Part shown: positions 24,256 to 32,632 of the stretch, piece after piece | Numbering within the stretch: position 1 is the stretch's first letter | How the letters are laid out: every line of letters starts with the position of its first letter | Source of the DNA: Chitinophaga pinensis | GTDB taxonomy: Bacteria; Bacteroidota; Bacteroidia; UBA4408 | Reading direction: 5' to 3' | NCBI GenBank assembly: GCA_945872355.1 | Contig: CAMBZU010000033.1 | Location: 1-35,836, forward strand | Length of the DNA stretch: 35,836 nt | Position numbers and translations under genes: made by a program | The notes under the pieces: generated by a model | The model's input: the letters and a program-made list of their open reading frames with translations, nothing else | Database searches by the model: none | What the model was told of the DNA's origin: nothing

Positions 24256-27200
24256 ATGAAGAGCAGGCTTTTGGCATTTTTTATTCTTATTTTGTTTCCC
24301 TTAGTGCTTTTTGCGCAGGGAAAGAGTTTCTATAAAACATATTCTGCCAAAGATTACAATGCCCACGCTCAAAATTGGTGTGCTCTGCAGGGTAATGATG
24401 GCATTATGTATTTTGGCAATACCATAGGCCTTTTAATTTATGATGGTGAAAACTGGCAATCACTTAAGCTCAATAATTCTGTTGTGAGAAGTTTGGATAA
24501 GGATAGCCAAGGAAAAATATATTATGGTGCCCAAGGAGAGTTTGGATACTTGTATAAGAATAATAAAGGACAGATGATAGGAAAAAGTCTCGTAGAACTG
24601 CTTCCCGATTCTTTAAAATTATTTGGTGATGTCTGGAAAACATACACCTATAATAACAAAGTTATTTTTCAGACTTACGATTTCCTGTTTATTTATGAAA
24701 ATAATAAAATTACAGTATTAGAAGCCGAAAACGTTTTTCATTTTGGATATAAACGAAACAACGATTTTTATATTATTGACCGTGAGATGGGCCTTAAAAA
24801 ACTGGTAAAAAACAAACTTGTTCTACTCAGTGGAGGTGATTTTTTTGTAGATCAAAGGATATATGGATGGATTAACTTTCCTGATTATAGTCTGGTTGCT
24901 ACGAGAGAAAAAGGTCTTTTTAAAATAGTTTTTGATCATAACAACGGAATCGTTATTACACCTTTCAATACACCAATAAATGAGGCGTTAATTGAAGGTG
25001 AAGTTTATTGTGCCATACAACTTAAGAATGGAAAATTAGCTTTTGGAACCTTATACCATGGGCTTTACCTTACTAATCATGAAGGTAAACTGCTTAAAAT
25101 AATTAACAAATCGGATGGTTTAAAAAGTGAAATGGTAAGGTGGTGCTTTGAAGATCAACAGCATGGATTATGGTTAGCCTTAAATATGGGAATCACAAGA
25201 TTAGAAATAAATAGTAATATAGCATCATTTGGCGAGGAACAAGGACTGGATGGTATTGTAACATCATTTGTAACCTTCAATAATAAGTATTATTGCGGTA
25301 CATCTAAAGGACTCTTTGAGATAGATGGTAATGCTGTTAAGCGTTTTGAAAACTTCAATAACGATGTAAGAAATATCCATAAGGTTAAATTGAATAACCA
25401 GGAATTTCTGATTGTTTTAACTGAGGTTGGCACCTTTAAGCTGGATACAAATAATAAACTTTATGAATTAAATAAAACAAATGGACTGTATTTAACGCAA
25501 AGTAAATATTCGCCAGGCATTTGTTATTTAGGTTCGATGACTGGCTTAGAAATTTTGAATCTGGAAAAAGATAATATCATAAAACTGGAAGAGCAGTCTA
25601 TACCAGAAGTAAGAAAGATTGTGGAAGAGAATGAATCAACCATTTGGATAGGAACATCTCACAATGGCGTATATAAAATAAAGAATTTGTTGCGTAAAAA
25701 GCCGGAATTTATAAGTTATGATACCCTTAGTGGGTTGCCAAATAACTCTTATAACCTGCCTTTCATGGTAAACTATAAAATACTGTTTGGTACCTATAAC
25801 GGGATATATAAATATAACCCAAACACAAATAAGTTTAAACAAGTAGAAGAATTTGATAAGGCCAATTATAAGTCAGGAGAGCAAATTTATCAGATCGTGG
25901 AGGGATTTAAAAACAACATTTGGTTATTTAAAACCAGTGAAACCACTCATGAATTTATAAGTTATAATTTGAAGACAAAAGCATCTGCATGGCCACTTAA
26001 AAGAATGTCAGATTACGATGCCTATCATTGTATTTTTCCCGAAAATGAAAATATTACCTGGTTTGGTGGACCTGATGGTTTATTCAGGTATGATGCTTCA
26101 AAACCAAGCAAGGATAGTATTGCTTTCAAAACAAAAATAAGAGGCGTATATTGCATGAACGATACTTTATTTGGCGGTTATTATGGTTTTGATAATGAAA
26201 ATAAAAAGATTGAAAAACAGCAATCCATTCCAGAAGTAATTTACAAAAAAAACAACATCAATTTTGAGTTTGCCGCTTTAAGCTACGATAATGAAAAGGA
26301 AAATGCTTACAGTTACTATCTCGAAGGCTTTGAAAACAGCTGGAGTGATTGGACCTATGAATCAAAGAAAAGTTACACCAATTTAAATGAAGGTACTTAT
26401 ACCTTTCATATCAAATCTAAAAATGTTTACGGAAAAGAAGGCGAGCAGGACACTTATACTTTTACCATTTTGCCACCCTGGTATCGCACCGCTTGGGCCT
26501 ATTTTGGCTATGTTATAGGTTCAATAATTGTGGTGTATATAATCACACAAATAAGTGTGCGCAGATTAAAAAGTGCAAAAATAAAATTAGAAGCCATTGT
26601 TGTTAACAGAACAGCTGAGGTGGTTGCCGAAAAAGAGGAAGTAGAAAAGCAAAAGAAAATTGTAGAGGTAAAAAATAAAGATATTACAGACAGTATTAAC
26701 TATGCGCAAAAGATTCAGCAGGCCATACTTCCTTTGCAAGATGAGTTTAGTAAAGTATTTCCTCAGTCGTTTATTTATTTTCAACCGCGCGATATTGTAA
26801 GCGGCGATTTTTATTGGTTTTATCCTCCACATAAGCTCAATCAAAATCATGTGTATTTGGCAGCAGCCGATTGCACAGGCCATGGCGTGCCGGGCGCCTT
26901 CATGAGTATGATTGGTAATACCTTGCTTAATGAAATCTTAAATGAAAAGCAAATTTATAAATGCGATGCCATTTTAAATCAACTACATACTGAGGTGCGC
27001 GCCGCATTGAAGCAAGATATTGCGCATAATACCACTAATGATGGTATGGATATAGCACTTTGTAGCATTGATTTGGATACACTTGAACTGCAATATGCCG
27101 GTGCCAATAGGGCGCTGTATATTTTTAGACAGCATACTGAGGGATATGAATTTATTGAAGTAAAGCCCAACAAATTTTCGATTGGGGGCTTTCAGGCAGA

Positions 27201-27459
27201 AACCACCAGGCAGTTTAATGCCCATACCATACAACTAAAACAAGGCGATACGTTTTATATGTTTAGTGATGGCTATGCCGATCAGTTTGGTGGCGCCAAT
27301 AACAAGAAGTTTATGGTAAAACGTCTTCAGGCAGAGTTGATGGCTATGCAACAAATAGCGCTAAGTGAACAAAAAATAGTGGTCGCAAAAATGCTCAATG
27401 ATTGGAAAGGAGATGCCGAACAAGTAGATGATATTTTAATGATAGGAGTGAGGGTATAA
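24256..27459 (+). CDS. Propeller-type sensor fused to SpoIIE/PP2C phosphatase
   Basis: A one-protein transmembrane receptor of 1067 residues. Signal peptide 1-20 (ends LFAQ). A periplasmic two-component-regulator-type propeller spans about 25-665, with blade motifs such as GLWLALNMGITRLE and TIWIGTSHNGVYKI. A Y_Y_Y domain (about 668-740, YYLEGFENSWSDW) follows, then one membrane helix (about 746-768), a coiled coil (about 770-810) and a SpoIIE phosphatase (about 811-1067). The metal ligands appear complete: Asp851, Asp872 (DCTGHG), Asp1005 (SDG), and Asp1058/Asp1059. In hybrid two-component systems this ectodomain usually drives a histidine kinase; here the output is a phosphatase. The ligand is unknown, and no SusC/SusD pair is adjacent. 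The domain order is confident. Confidence 0.92.
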   Translation: MKSRLLAFFILILFPLVLFAQGKSFYKTYSAKDYNAHAQNWCALQGNDGIMYFGNTIGLLIYDGENWQSLKLNNSVVRSLDKDSQGKIYYGAQGEFGYLYKNNKGQMIGKSLVELLPDSLKLFGDVWKTYTYNNKVIFQTYDFLFIYENNKITVLEAENVFHFGYKRNNDFYIIDREMGLKKLVKNKLVLLSGGDFFVDQRIYGWINFPDYSLVATREKGLFKIVFDHNNGIVITPFNTPINEALIEGEVYCAIQLKNGKLAFGTLYHGLYLTNHEGKLLKIINKSDGLKSEMVRWCFEDQQHGLWLALNMGITRLEINSNIASFGEEQGLDGIVTSFVTFNNKYYCGTSKGLFEIDGNAVKRFENFNNDVRNIHKVKLNNQEFLIVLTEVGTFKLDTNNKLYELNKTNGLYLTQSKYSPGICYLGSMTGLEILNLEKDNIIKLEEQSIPEVRKIVEENESTIWIGTSHNGVYKIKNLLRKKPEFISYDTLSGLPNNSYNLPFMVNYKILFGTYNGIYKYNPNTNKFKQVEEFDKANYKSGEQIYQIVEGFKNNIWLFKTSETTHEFISYNLKTKASAWPLKRMSDYDAYHCIFPENENITWFGGPDGLFRYDASKPSKDSIAFKTKIRGVYCMNDTLFGGYYGFDNENKKIEKQQSIPEVIYKKNNINFEFAALSYDNEKENAYSYYLEGFENSWSDWTYESKKSYTNLNEGTYTFHIKSKNVYGKEGEQDTYTFTILPPWYRTAWAYFGYVIGSIIVVYIITQISVRRLKSAKIKLEAIVVNRTAEVVAEKEEVEKQKKIVEVKNKDITDSINYAQKIQQAILPLQDEFSKVFPQSFIYFQPRDIVSGDFYWFYPPHKLNQNHVYLAAADCTGHGVPGAFMSMIGNTLLNEILNEKQIYKCDAILNQLHTEVRAALKQDIAHNTTNDGMDIALCSIDLDTLELQYAGANRALYIFRQHTEGYEFIEVKPNKFSIGGFQAETTRQFNAHTIQLKQGDTFYMFSDGYADQFGGANNKKFMVKRLQAELMAMQQIALSEQKIVVAKMLNDWKGDAEQVDDILMIGVRV

Positions 27460-27473
27460 CTCAAATTGAACAA

Positions 27474-27556
27474 TTCTAAATTCTAAATTAAAAAATTCAC
27501 AATTCACAATTAAACAATTCATAATTCACAATTCAAAATTCAACAATTAAACAATT
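27474..27556. repeat. AATTCACAATT-type imperfect tandem repeats
   Basis: A run of short units built on AATTC, ACAATT and TAAACAATTC. The 11-mer AATTCACAATT occurs three times (two overlapping); its reverse complement AATTGTGAATT is the junction sequence of the array at 6477. The array fills the convergent gap between the sensor gene and the acetyltransferase and runs into the last codons and stop of the latter. Units are more diverged than those of the first array. Confidence 0.75.
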
Positions 27557-28004
27557 CCTCAAGTACCATATCCACATGTTCAATGCCATCTTCATCATAA
27601 GTTTCGCTAATTGGCTTAAAACCTAGGCTGCTATAAAAATTTAAAAGATAGGTTTGTGCTGAAATTTTAATAACATTGGTATTAAATATTAGACAAGTTT
27701 CTTCAATAGATTTCACCATTAGTGCTCGTCCTAAGCCTTTACCTCTGTAGTTTTTGTCGCTAATTAACCTCCCTATGGCTGGCACATCAAATTTTATATT
27801 TGCAGGCACCAAACGCGTATAGGCAATAATTTTTTGAGTGATTTGATCTTCAGAAAATAAGTGGTAACAGGCTTGGTCAATATTATCTATATCGTGATAA
27901 ATACAGTTTTGTTCAACTACAAAAACAGTTTCTCTCAATTGAAGAATAGCATATAATTCATCAACAGTTAAATCTTTAAAAGCCTTTATCTTAAATTGGA
28001 ACAC
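27540..28004 (-). CDS. elaA: ElaA-type GNAT acetyltransferase
   Basis: A predicted acetyl-CoA-dependent N-acetyltransferase of 154 residues. The family opening LTVDELYAILQLRETVFVVE and NCIYHDID are seen at 12-43. The acetyl-CoA loop is RGKGLGRALM near 86-95, and LNFYSSLGFKPI follows near 121-132. Substrate unknown. The start is GTG at 28004, the only possible one, because an in-frame TAA lies two codons upstream and no ATG precedes the conserved core. It begins 8 nt after the prolyl oligopeptidase stop, so the two are translationally close. The final residues LFNC and the TGA stop are encoded within the adjacent repeat array. Confidence 0.85.
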   Translation of the reverse strand: MFQFKIKAFKDLTVDELYAILQLRETVFVVEQNCIYHDIDNIDQACYHLFSEDQITQKIIAYTRLVPANIKFDVPAIGRLISDKNYRGKGLGRALMVKSIEETCLIFNTNVIKISAQTYLLNFYSSLGFKPISETYDEDGIEHVDMVLEELFNC

Positions 28005-28012
28005 AGGTTATG

Positions 28013-30133
28013 TTATTTGTAATCGACACCTAAATTATAAAACACAAAAGACCAAATATCAGCTGCTTCTTCAATTTGTTTTGCGGTTGGTTTTCCTGCA
28101 CCATGCCCTGCATTCACATCAATACGCACCAAGGTTGGATTGCTACCTTGTTGTTTTTCTTGTAAGGTTGCAATAAACTTAAATGAATGCGCTGGAACCA
28201 CTCTATCGTCATGATCGCCTGTAGTAACCAATGTAGCGGGATATTCAGCTGGTTTAACATTATGTAAAGGCGAGTATTTTATTAAACAATCAAACTCTTC
28301 TTTATTTTCACTGGTGCCATAATCGCTGGCCCAAGCCCAACCAATAGTAAATTTATGATAGCGCAACATATCTAAAACACCAACTGTTGGAATAGCCACT
28401 TTGCAAATATCTGGGCGTTGTGTCATTACAGCTCCAATTAATAAACCACCATTGCTGCGGCCATTAATAGCCAATTTAGCTGATGAGGTATATTTTTCTT
28501 TAATTAAATATTCTGCAGCAGCAATAAAATCATCAAACACATTTTGTTTGTTACATTTTATACCGGCTTTATGCCATTCTTCGCCATACTCTCCACCACC
28601 TCTAATGCCGGGCACTGCATACACACCGCCTTGCTCTAAAAACACGGCTCTGTCAATTCTAAATTCGGGTGCATAGTAACTGTTAAAACCGCCGTAACCA
28701 AATAAAAAGCAAGGATTGCTACCATCTAGTTTGATGCCTTTTTTATGTGTAATAAACATAGGAACTTTTGTGCCATCTTTACTGGTATAAAACACTTGTT
28801 TGGTTTCGTAATCTTCCGTTTTAAAATCAATTACAGGTTTAAATGTTTCTTTTAATGCTTTATTATTGATGCTGTATTGATAGATGGAAGCTGGCGCTGT
28901 AAAAGTATTGTAAGAGAAAAACATCAGGCTATCATCTTTGTCGGTAGAAAGTCCTTCGACTTTGCAAAGGCCCGGAAGTTGAATTTCATGATCGAGCTTG
29001 CCATCTAACTGATGCACCAATATTTTTGAACTCACATCTTTTAAATAAAGGGCCACAAATTTTCCATAGCTTAAGCTTACACTCTCTAACAGATCATTGC
29101 CTTCGGGAATAATTGTTTTCCAATATTTTTCGTTTGCTTTGTTTATATCAACTTTCATCAACTGGTATTTGGGCGCATTTTTATCGGTATGGATATAAAA
29201 AATATTTTTTTCGTTGTGCACCACGCTGTAATTGTTTTCGAAGTTGGTAACGATGTTAATGAAGTTAGATGCTGGGCTATTTAAATCTTTAATCATTAAT
29301 GAGGTGCCACTGGTGCTCTCTGAACCGTAAATTAATAAATACTGTTCATCGTCAGTTACATTGGCAGCAAAGTTACGCAAGCCATGGGCTTTATCTTCAA
29401 AAACCAACACATCTTTATTTTGATTTTTTCCTATTTCATGGAAATATATTTTGTGAAATTCGTTCTTGCTGCTCAATTCACTTTTGCCTGTTGGCGCATC
29501 ATAGGCGCTGTAATAAAAACCATTTCCTTTCCAGGCAATGTCGCTAAATTTTACCCACTTAATTTCATCGTTCATTTTTTTGCCTGAGGCAATATCCAAT
29601 AAGTGAATTTCGCTCCAATCGCTGCCTCCTTTGTTGATAGTATAGGCTAAGTAATTTCCATCTTTACTTACTTTGGCGCCGCCTAATGAAATGGTACCGT
29701 CTTCGGCCAACAAGTTAGGGTCGAGCAATATTTTTGCATCACCATTCAAACCTTCTTTAACATAAAGCACGCTTTGATTTTGAATGCCATTGTTTTTATA
29801 AAAAAAGTAATACTTGCCTTTTTTACTCAGCGGCGTGTAACGTTCAAAATTCCAAATTTTTGTGAGGCGTTCTTTTACTTTATTTTTATAAGGTATTTTG
29901 TTTAAATAGTCAAATGTAATTCCGTTTTGCGCCTTTACCCAATCAGCTGTTTCGGCCGATTTGTCATCTTCTAACCAACGATAAGGATCTGCTATTTTTG
30001 AACCAAAATACGTATCAACACTGTCTGTTTTTCGGGTTTGCGGATACATCATTTTTTGTACAGTATTTTTGTTTTCAGTGCCACATGAAAATAGCATGAT
30101 GGCAATTAAAGCAATGGAGGTTGTTTTAATCAT
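28013..30133 (-). CDS. Prolyl oligopeptidase (S9A) lipoprotein
   Basis: A serine peptidase that cleaves short peptides after proline. The 706-residue chain starts with a lipoprotein signal ending FSC (Cys17), so it is probably envelope-anchored. The S9A N-terminal block DPYRWLEDD is at about 49-57. A seven-bladed propeller occupies the middle, and the hydrolase domain has GRSNGG with Ser560, DHDDR (640-644) with the acid residue, and His677 in NAGHGAG. It is followed by the elaA-type gene in one transcription unit. The TonB receptor gene lies 66 nt upstream on the same strand. Only a near-match -7 box (TACCTTTA at 30152-30159) is visible in that gap. Confidence 0.94.
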   Translation of the reverse strand: MIKTTSIALIAIMLFSCGTENKNTVQKMMYPQTRKTDSVDTYFGSKIADPYRWLEDDKSAETADWVKAQNGITFDYLNKIPYKNKVKERLTKIWNFERYTPLSKKGKYYFFYKNNGIQNQSVLYVKEGLNGDAKILLDPNLLAEDGTISLGGAKVSKDGNYLAYTINKGGSDWSEIHLLDIASGKKMNDEIKWVKFSDIAWKGNGFYYSAYDAPTGKSELSSKNEFHKIYFHEIGKNQNKDVLVFEDKAHGLRNFAANVTDDEQYLLIYGSESTSGTSLMIKDLNSPASNFINIVTNFENNYSVVHNEKNIFYIHTDKNAPKYQLMKVDINKANEKYWKTIIPEGNDLLESVSLSYGKFVALYLKDVSSKILVHQLDGKLDHEIQLPGLCKVEGLSTDKDDSLMFFSYNTFTAPASIYQYSINNKALKETFKPVIDFKTEDYETKQVFYTSKDGTKVPMFITHKKGIKLDGSNPCFLFGYGGFNSYYAPEFRIDRAVFLEQGGVYAVPGIRGGGEYGEEWHKAGIKCNKQNVFDDFIAAAEYLIKEKYTSSAKLAINGRSNGGLLIGAVMTQRPDICKVAIPTVGVLDMLRYHKFTIGWAWASDYGTSENKEEFDCLIKYSPLHNVKPAEYPATLVTTGDHDDRVVPAHSFKFIATLQEKQQGSNPTLVRIDVNAGHGAGKPTAKQIEEAADIWSFVFYNLGVDYK

Positions 30134-30199
30134 AATTACAATTTTTGCTTGTAAAGGTAAATAAATTAGACAATCATGAATGTTGGATGATATGCTTAA

Positions 30200-32392
30200 T
30201 TAAAATTTAGCGCCAAAACTTATAAAAATGCTTCTGCCATTTCCAGGAAGTATGCCAGGCCCCGGGTAACCGCCTGATCTGCGTGTTGCATACTTTTGGT
30301 CGGTTAAATTGTTTACACTTAATTTAATAGTGTATTGTTCAAGAAAATGATAAGATATAGTAAGGTCCATGAGCTGATAAGCGGGTAATTTGCCAACAGT
30401 AGCGGTGGCATTTGGCAGCTCAGTATTAGCGGCATCAGTAAATACAGCAGCAGTAGTATTATATTGATAGGTAGCAGTAAATTTTTTAAAACTATAGCTG
30501 CTTCCAAACCTATGAATGTAAGCAGGTGCATATTCTACTTTTTTATCCTTAATGCTTTTCAATGGATCTGCTGCTATGGCAGGATTATTCCATTCGGTAT
30601 ATTTGGCATCAATAAAGGCATTTGAAGCAAACACACTCATACTTCCAAATTTGCTTCTATCAGTAAATATTTTCATTACATCTATTTCAATATATGACTC
30701 AATACCTTGACTCACAGAAGCGCCAATATTTGTTTTAAAAGGCAGGCCATTTTGTGTAATGGTGCCTATTCTATTTTCATAACTCAAATAAAAAATACCG
30801 ATATCGAAATTGATAAATTTATTTACCGAACCGCGGTAACCCATGTCGGCATTAAAACCTTGTGCATCTTGTAAATTTTGATCTATTACTTCAGTAGTGG
30901 CGCTTGGTGTTAATTCAGAAAAAGTAACAGGTCGGAATGCGCGCGTATAATTGCCATACAAATTACTTTGCTGTGTTATTTTAAATTCAGCACCAGCGCC
31001 ATATAATAGGATGTTGCGTGTTCTTTTTTCGGGAATCACATTTCCGGCTGCAGTTGTGTTAATATAACCAGCTTTTGAATTTTCAATAATTTCAAAACGT
31101 GCACCAGGAACTACTTTTAGTTTATTGCCGATGTAAAAAATATTTTCTGCAAAAGAAGCGTAGTTGTTGGTTCTATATTGCATTGCCCTGCCGTAAGTTG
31201 GATTGCTTAATACTAAATCGAAATCATTTCCCGTGGAGCCAATACCTAATTGATTTCTATTTGTGTTGCCTTTATAAGCTCTTAATCCATAGGCCAACAC
31301 ATTTTGTTTGCCAAGCATATTGTATTTTGTTGACATTCTTAGTTCAGCCCCATAGTTCTCATATTTGTCGCGATCTACCTGGCGCGGATTGTATTGATCT
31401 GTTTGCGGATTGATACTGTCTTTGATGTTAATTGCCTTTACATAACCAACACTATTTCTTTGGGCAATATTTGCAAAAGCTTTTAATTTAAGGGCGGTGT
31501 TTTCAGTAATTTGAACATCGAAATTTAGCGCTGCTGTTTCAAAAGGGGCCCCAAACCAGTTTCTTGCGCGACCCGATTGGCGGTCGTTGTCATTAAATTG
31601 TTGATCGGTTAATCCGCCTGGCTGTTGGCTTTTGTAATTCATTTTGCTGTATTCAACACCTAAATTTATTTTGCTGCTTAGCTTGTAATTTACAGCCAAA
31701 TAGCCTGTAAAGGTTTGATAAGTTGAATTAGAACGCCAGCCATCGGCACTGCGATGATGCATAAAGCCATAATAAGAAACTTTTTTATAAGTGCCGCCAA
31801 TAGCATTAAAGGTGTTGAATAAACCATAGGAACCTGCTGTTTGTTGGGTTTCAAAGGCAATTACTTTATTAGGATCTGCTTTTTTTATTTTATAATTTAT
31901 TACGCCACCAAATTGAGGTCCATATTGTAATGAAGCTGCGCCTCTTATAACTTCTATTGTTTCCAAAGCTTCCATAGGAGGTGTGTAATAAGTTTCAGGA
32001 TAGCCAAATGCTTCGGAAGAAATATCATAGCCGTTTTGGCGAACATTAAATTCCCATGAGCGGTTTGGGCTTAAACCTCTAGAAGCTATGCCGGCTTGAA
32101 TGCCAGAGCCATCATTTTCCCAAATGGTCATTCCGGGTACTTTGCCAAACACTTGGCGGGTATTGTTGATACTTAAATTAGCATTCAATTTATCTAAACG
32201 AATTACAGATAACTTTTTGCCTGCATATATCACATTTTCTTTGCTATCGGGCATAGGTTCAATGCCGCCAATAGAACGGTTGGTATTGAATTCTATTAAG
32301 GGTAAAATGATTACTTTATTGCTATCTAAAGATTGGGCAAGCAAGCTTGTAGTGGCTAAAAAAAGCGAAAAGAAAAAAGCGCATTTTTGCAT
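30200..32392 (-). CDS. TonB-dependent outer-membrane receptor, FecA-like
   Basis: A 730-residue outer-membrane receptor with signal peptide MQKCAFFFSLFLATTSLLAQ. The plug domain (about 55-170) shows RQVFGKVPGM, ASRGLSPNRSWEF, and IEVIRGAASLQYGPQFGG, which is close to FecA-type ferric-chelate receptors. The 22-strand barrel follows, with a final YATRRSGGYPGPG block and a C-terminal aromatic (FGAKF). There is no N-terminal carboxypeptidase-like extension and no SusD gene, so it is not a Sus glycan receptor. Ferric citrate or another siderophore is inferred. It is upstream of the prolyl oligopeptidase on the same strand. Confidence 0.9.
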   Translation of the reverse strand: MQKCAFFFSLFLATTSLLAQSLDSNKVIILPLIEFNTNRSIGGIEPMPDSKENVIYAGKKLSVIRLDKLNANLSINNTRQVFGKVPGMTIWENDGSGIQAGIASRGLSPNRSWEFNVRQNGYDISSEAFGYPETYYTPPMEALETIEVIRGAASLQYGPQFGGVINYKIKKADPNKVIAFETQQTAGSYGLFNTFNAIGGTYKKVSYYGFMHHRSADGWRSNSTYQTFTGYLAVNYKLSSKINLGVEYSKMNYKSQQPGGLTDQQFNDNDRQSGRARNWFGAPFETAALNFDVQITENTALKLKAFANIAQRNSVGYVKAINIKDSINPQTDQYNPRQVDRDKYENYGAELRMSTKYNMLGKQNVLAYGLRAYKGNTNRNQLGIGSTGNDFDLVLSNPTYGRAMQYRTNNYASFAENIFYIGNKLKVVPGARFEIIENSKAGYINTTAAGNVIPEKRTRNILLYGAGAEFKITQQSNLYGNYTRAFRPVTFSELTPSATTEVIDQNLQDAQGFNADMGYRGSVNKFINFDIGIFYLSYENRIGTITQNGLPFKTNIGASVSQGIESYIEIDVMKIFTDRSKFGSMSVFASNAFIDAKYTEWNNPAIAADPLKSIKDKKVEYAPAYIHRFGSSYSFKKFTATYQYNTTAAVFTDAANTELPNATATVGKLPAYQLMDLTISYHFLEQYTIKLSVNNLTDQKYATRRSGGYPGPGILPGNGRSIFISFGAKF

Positions 32393-32428
32393 ATTAAATT
32401 TTGTAAATCTTGTAAAAGTTTAACGCCA

Positions 32429-32459
32429 CAAATGTTCTATTTTCAATAATGTAAGGCAA
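32429..32459 (-). promoter_or_regulatory. Candidate promoter for the TonB receptor
   Basis: Minus strand: TTG (32459-32457), 20 nt, then AACATTTG (32436-32429), one mismatch from TAnnTTTG. The spacing equals that of the promoter at 18053. It would give a leader of about 30 nt. The dyad at 32460-32475 is directly upstream of the -33 TTG. Confidence 0.4.
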
Positions 32460-32475
32460 TACCTTTTTTAAGGTA
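32460..32475. promoter_or_regulatory. Dyad TACCTT-N4-AAGGTA, possible operator
   Basis: Perfect 6-bp arms with a 4-nt T-rich centre, immediately upstream of the candidate -33 element of the TonB receptor, in the divergent region with the esterase gene. It lacks resemblance to a classical Fur box. The regulator is unknown. Confidence 0.3.
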
Positions 32476-32574
32476 AATGAATGATTCATAATTAGACTTA
32501 ATTATTTGAATGTGCATAGATTAAATTTGCTGCTGATAAGTCAACTTATTTTATTTTTTATATCATTACATTTA

Positions 32575-32582
32575 TATTTTTG
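32575..32582 (+). promoter_or_regulatory. Candidate -7 box for the secreted esterase
   Basis: TATTTTTG, exact TAnnTTTG, 50 nt before the ATG at 32633, with no visible -33 TTG at the usual distance. A second exact box, TAAATTTG, lies at 32522-32529, so the true start of transcription is uncertain. Confidence 0.35.
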
Positions 32583-32632
32583 TTACTTAGAATTACTTTT
32601 TAAATTAAAATTAAATTAAACTATTCATCGCA

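Noticed and set aside
30200-32392. SusC-type glycan transporter
   Set aside because: No N-terminal carboxypeptidase-like domain, no SusD partner, and the plug motifs are FecA-like.
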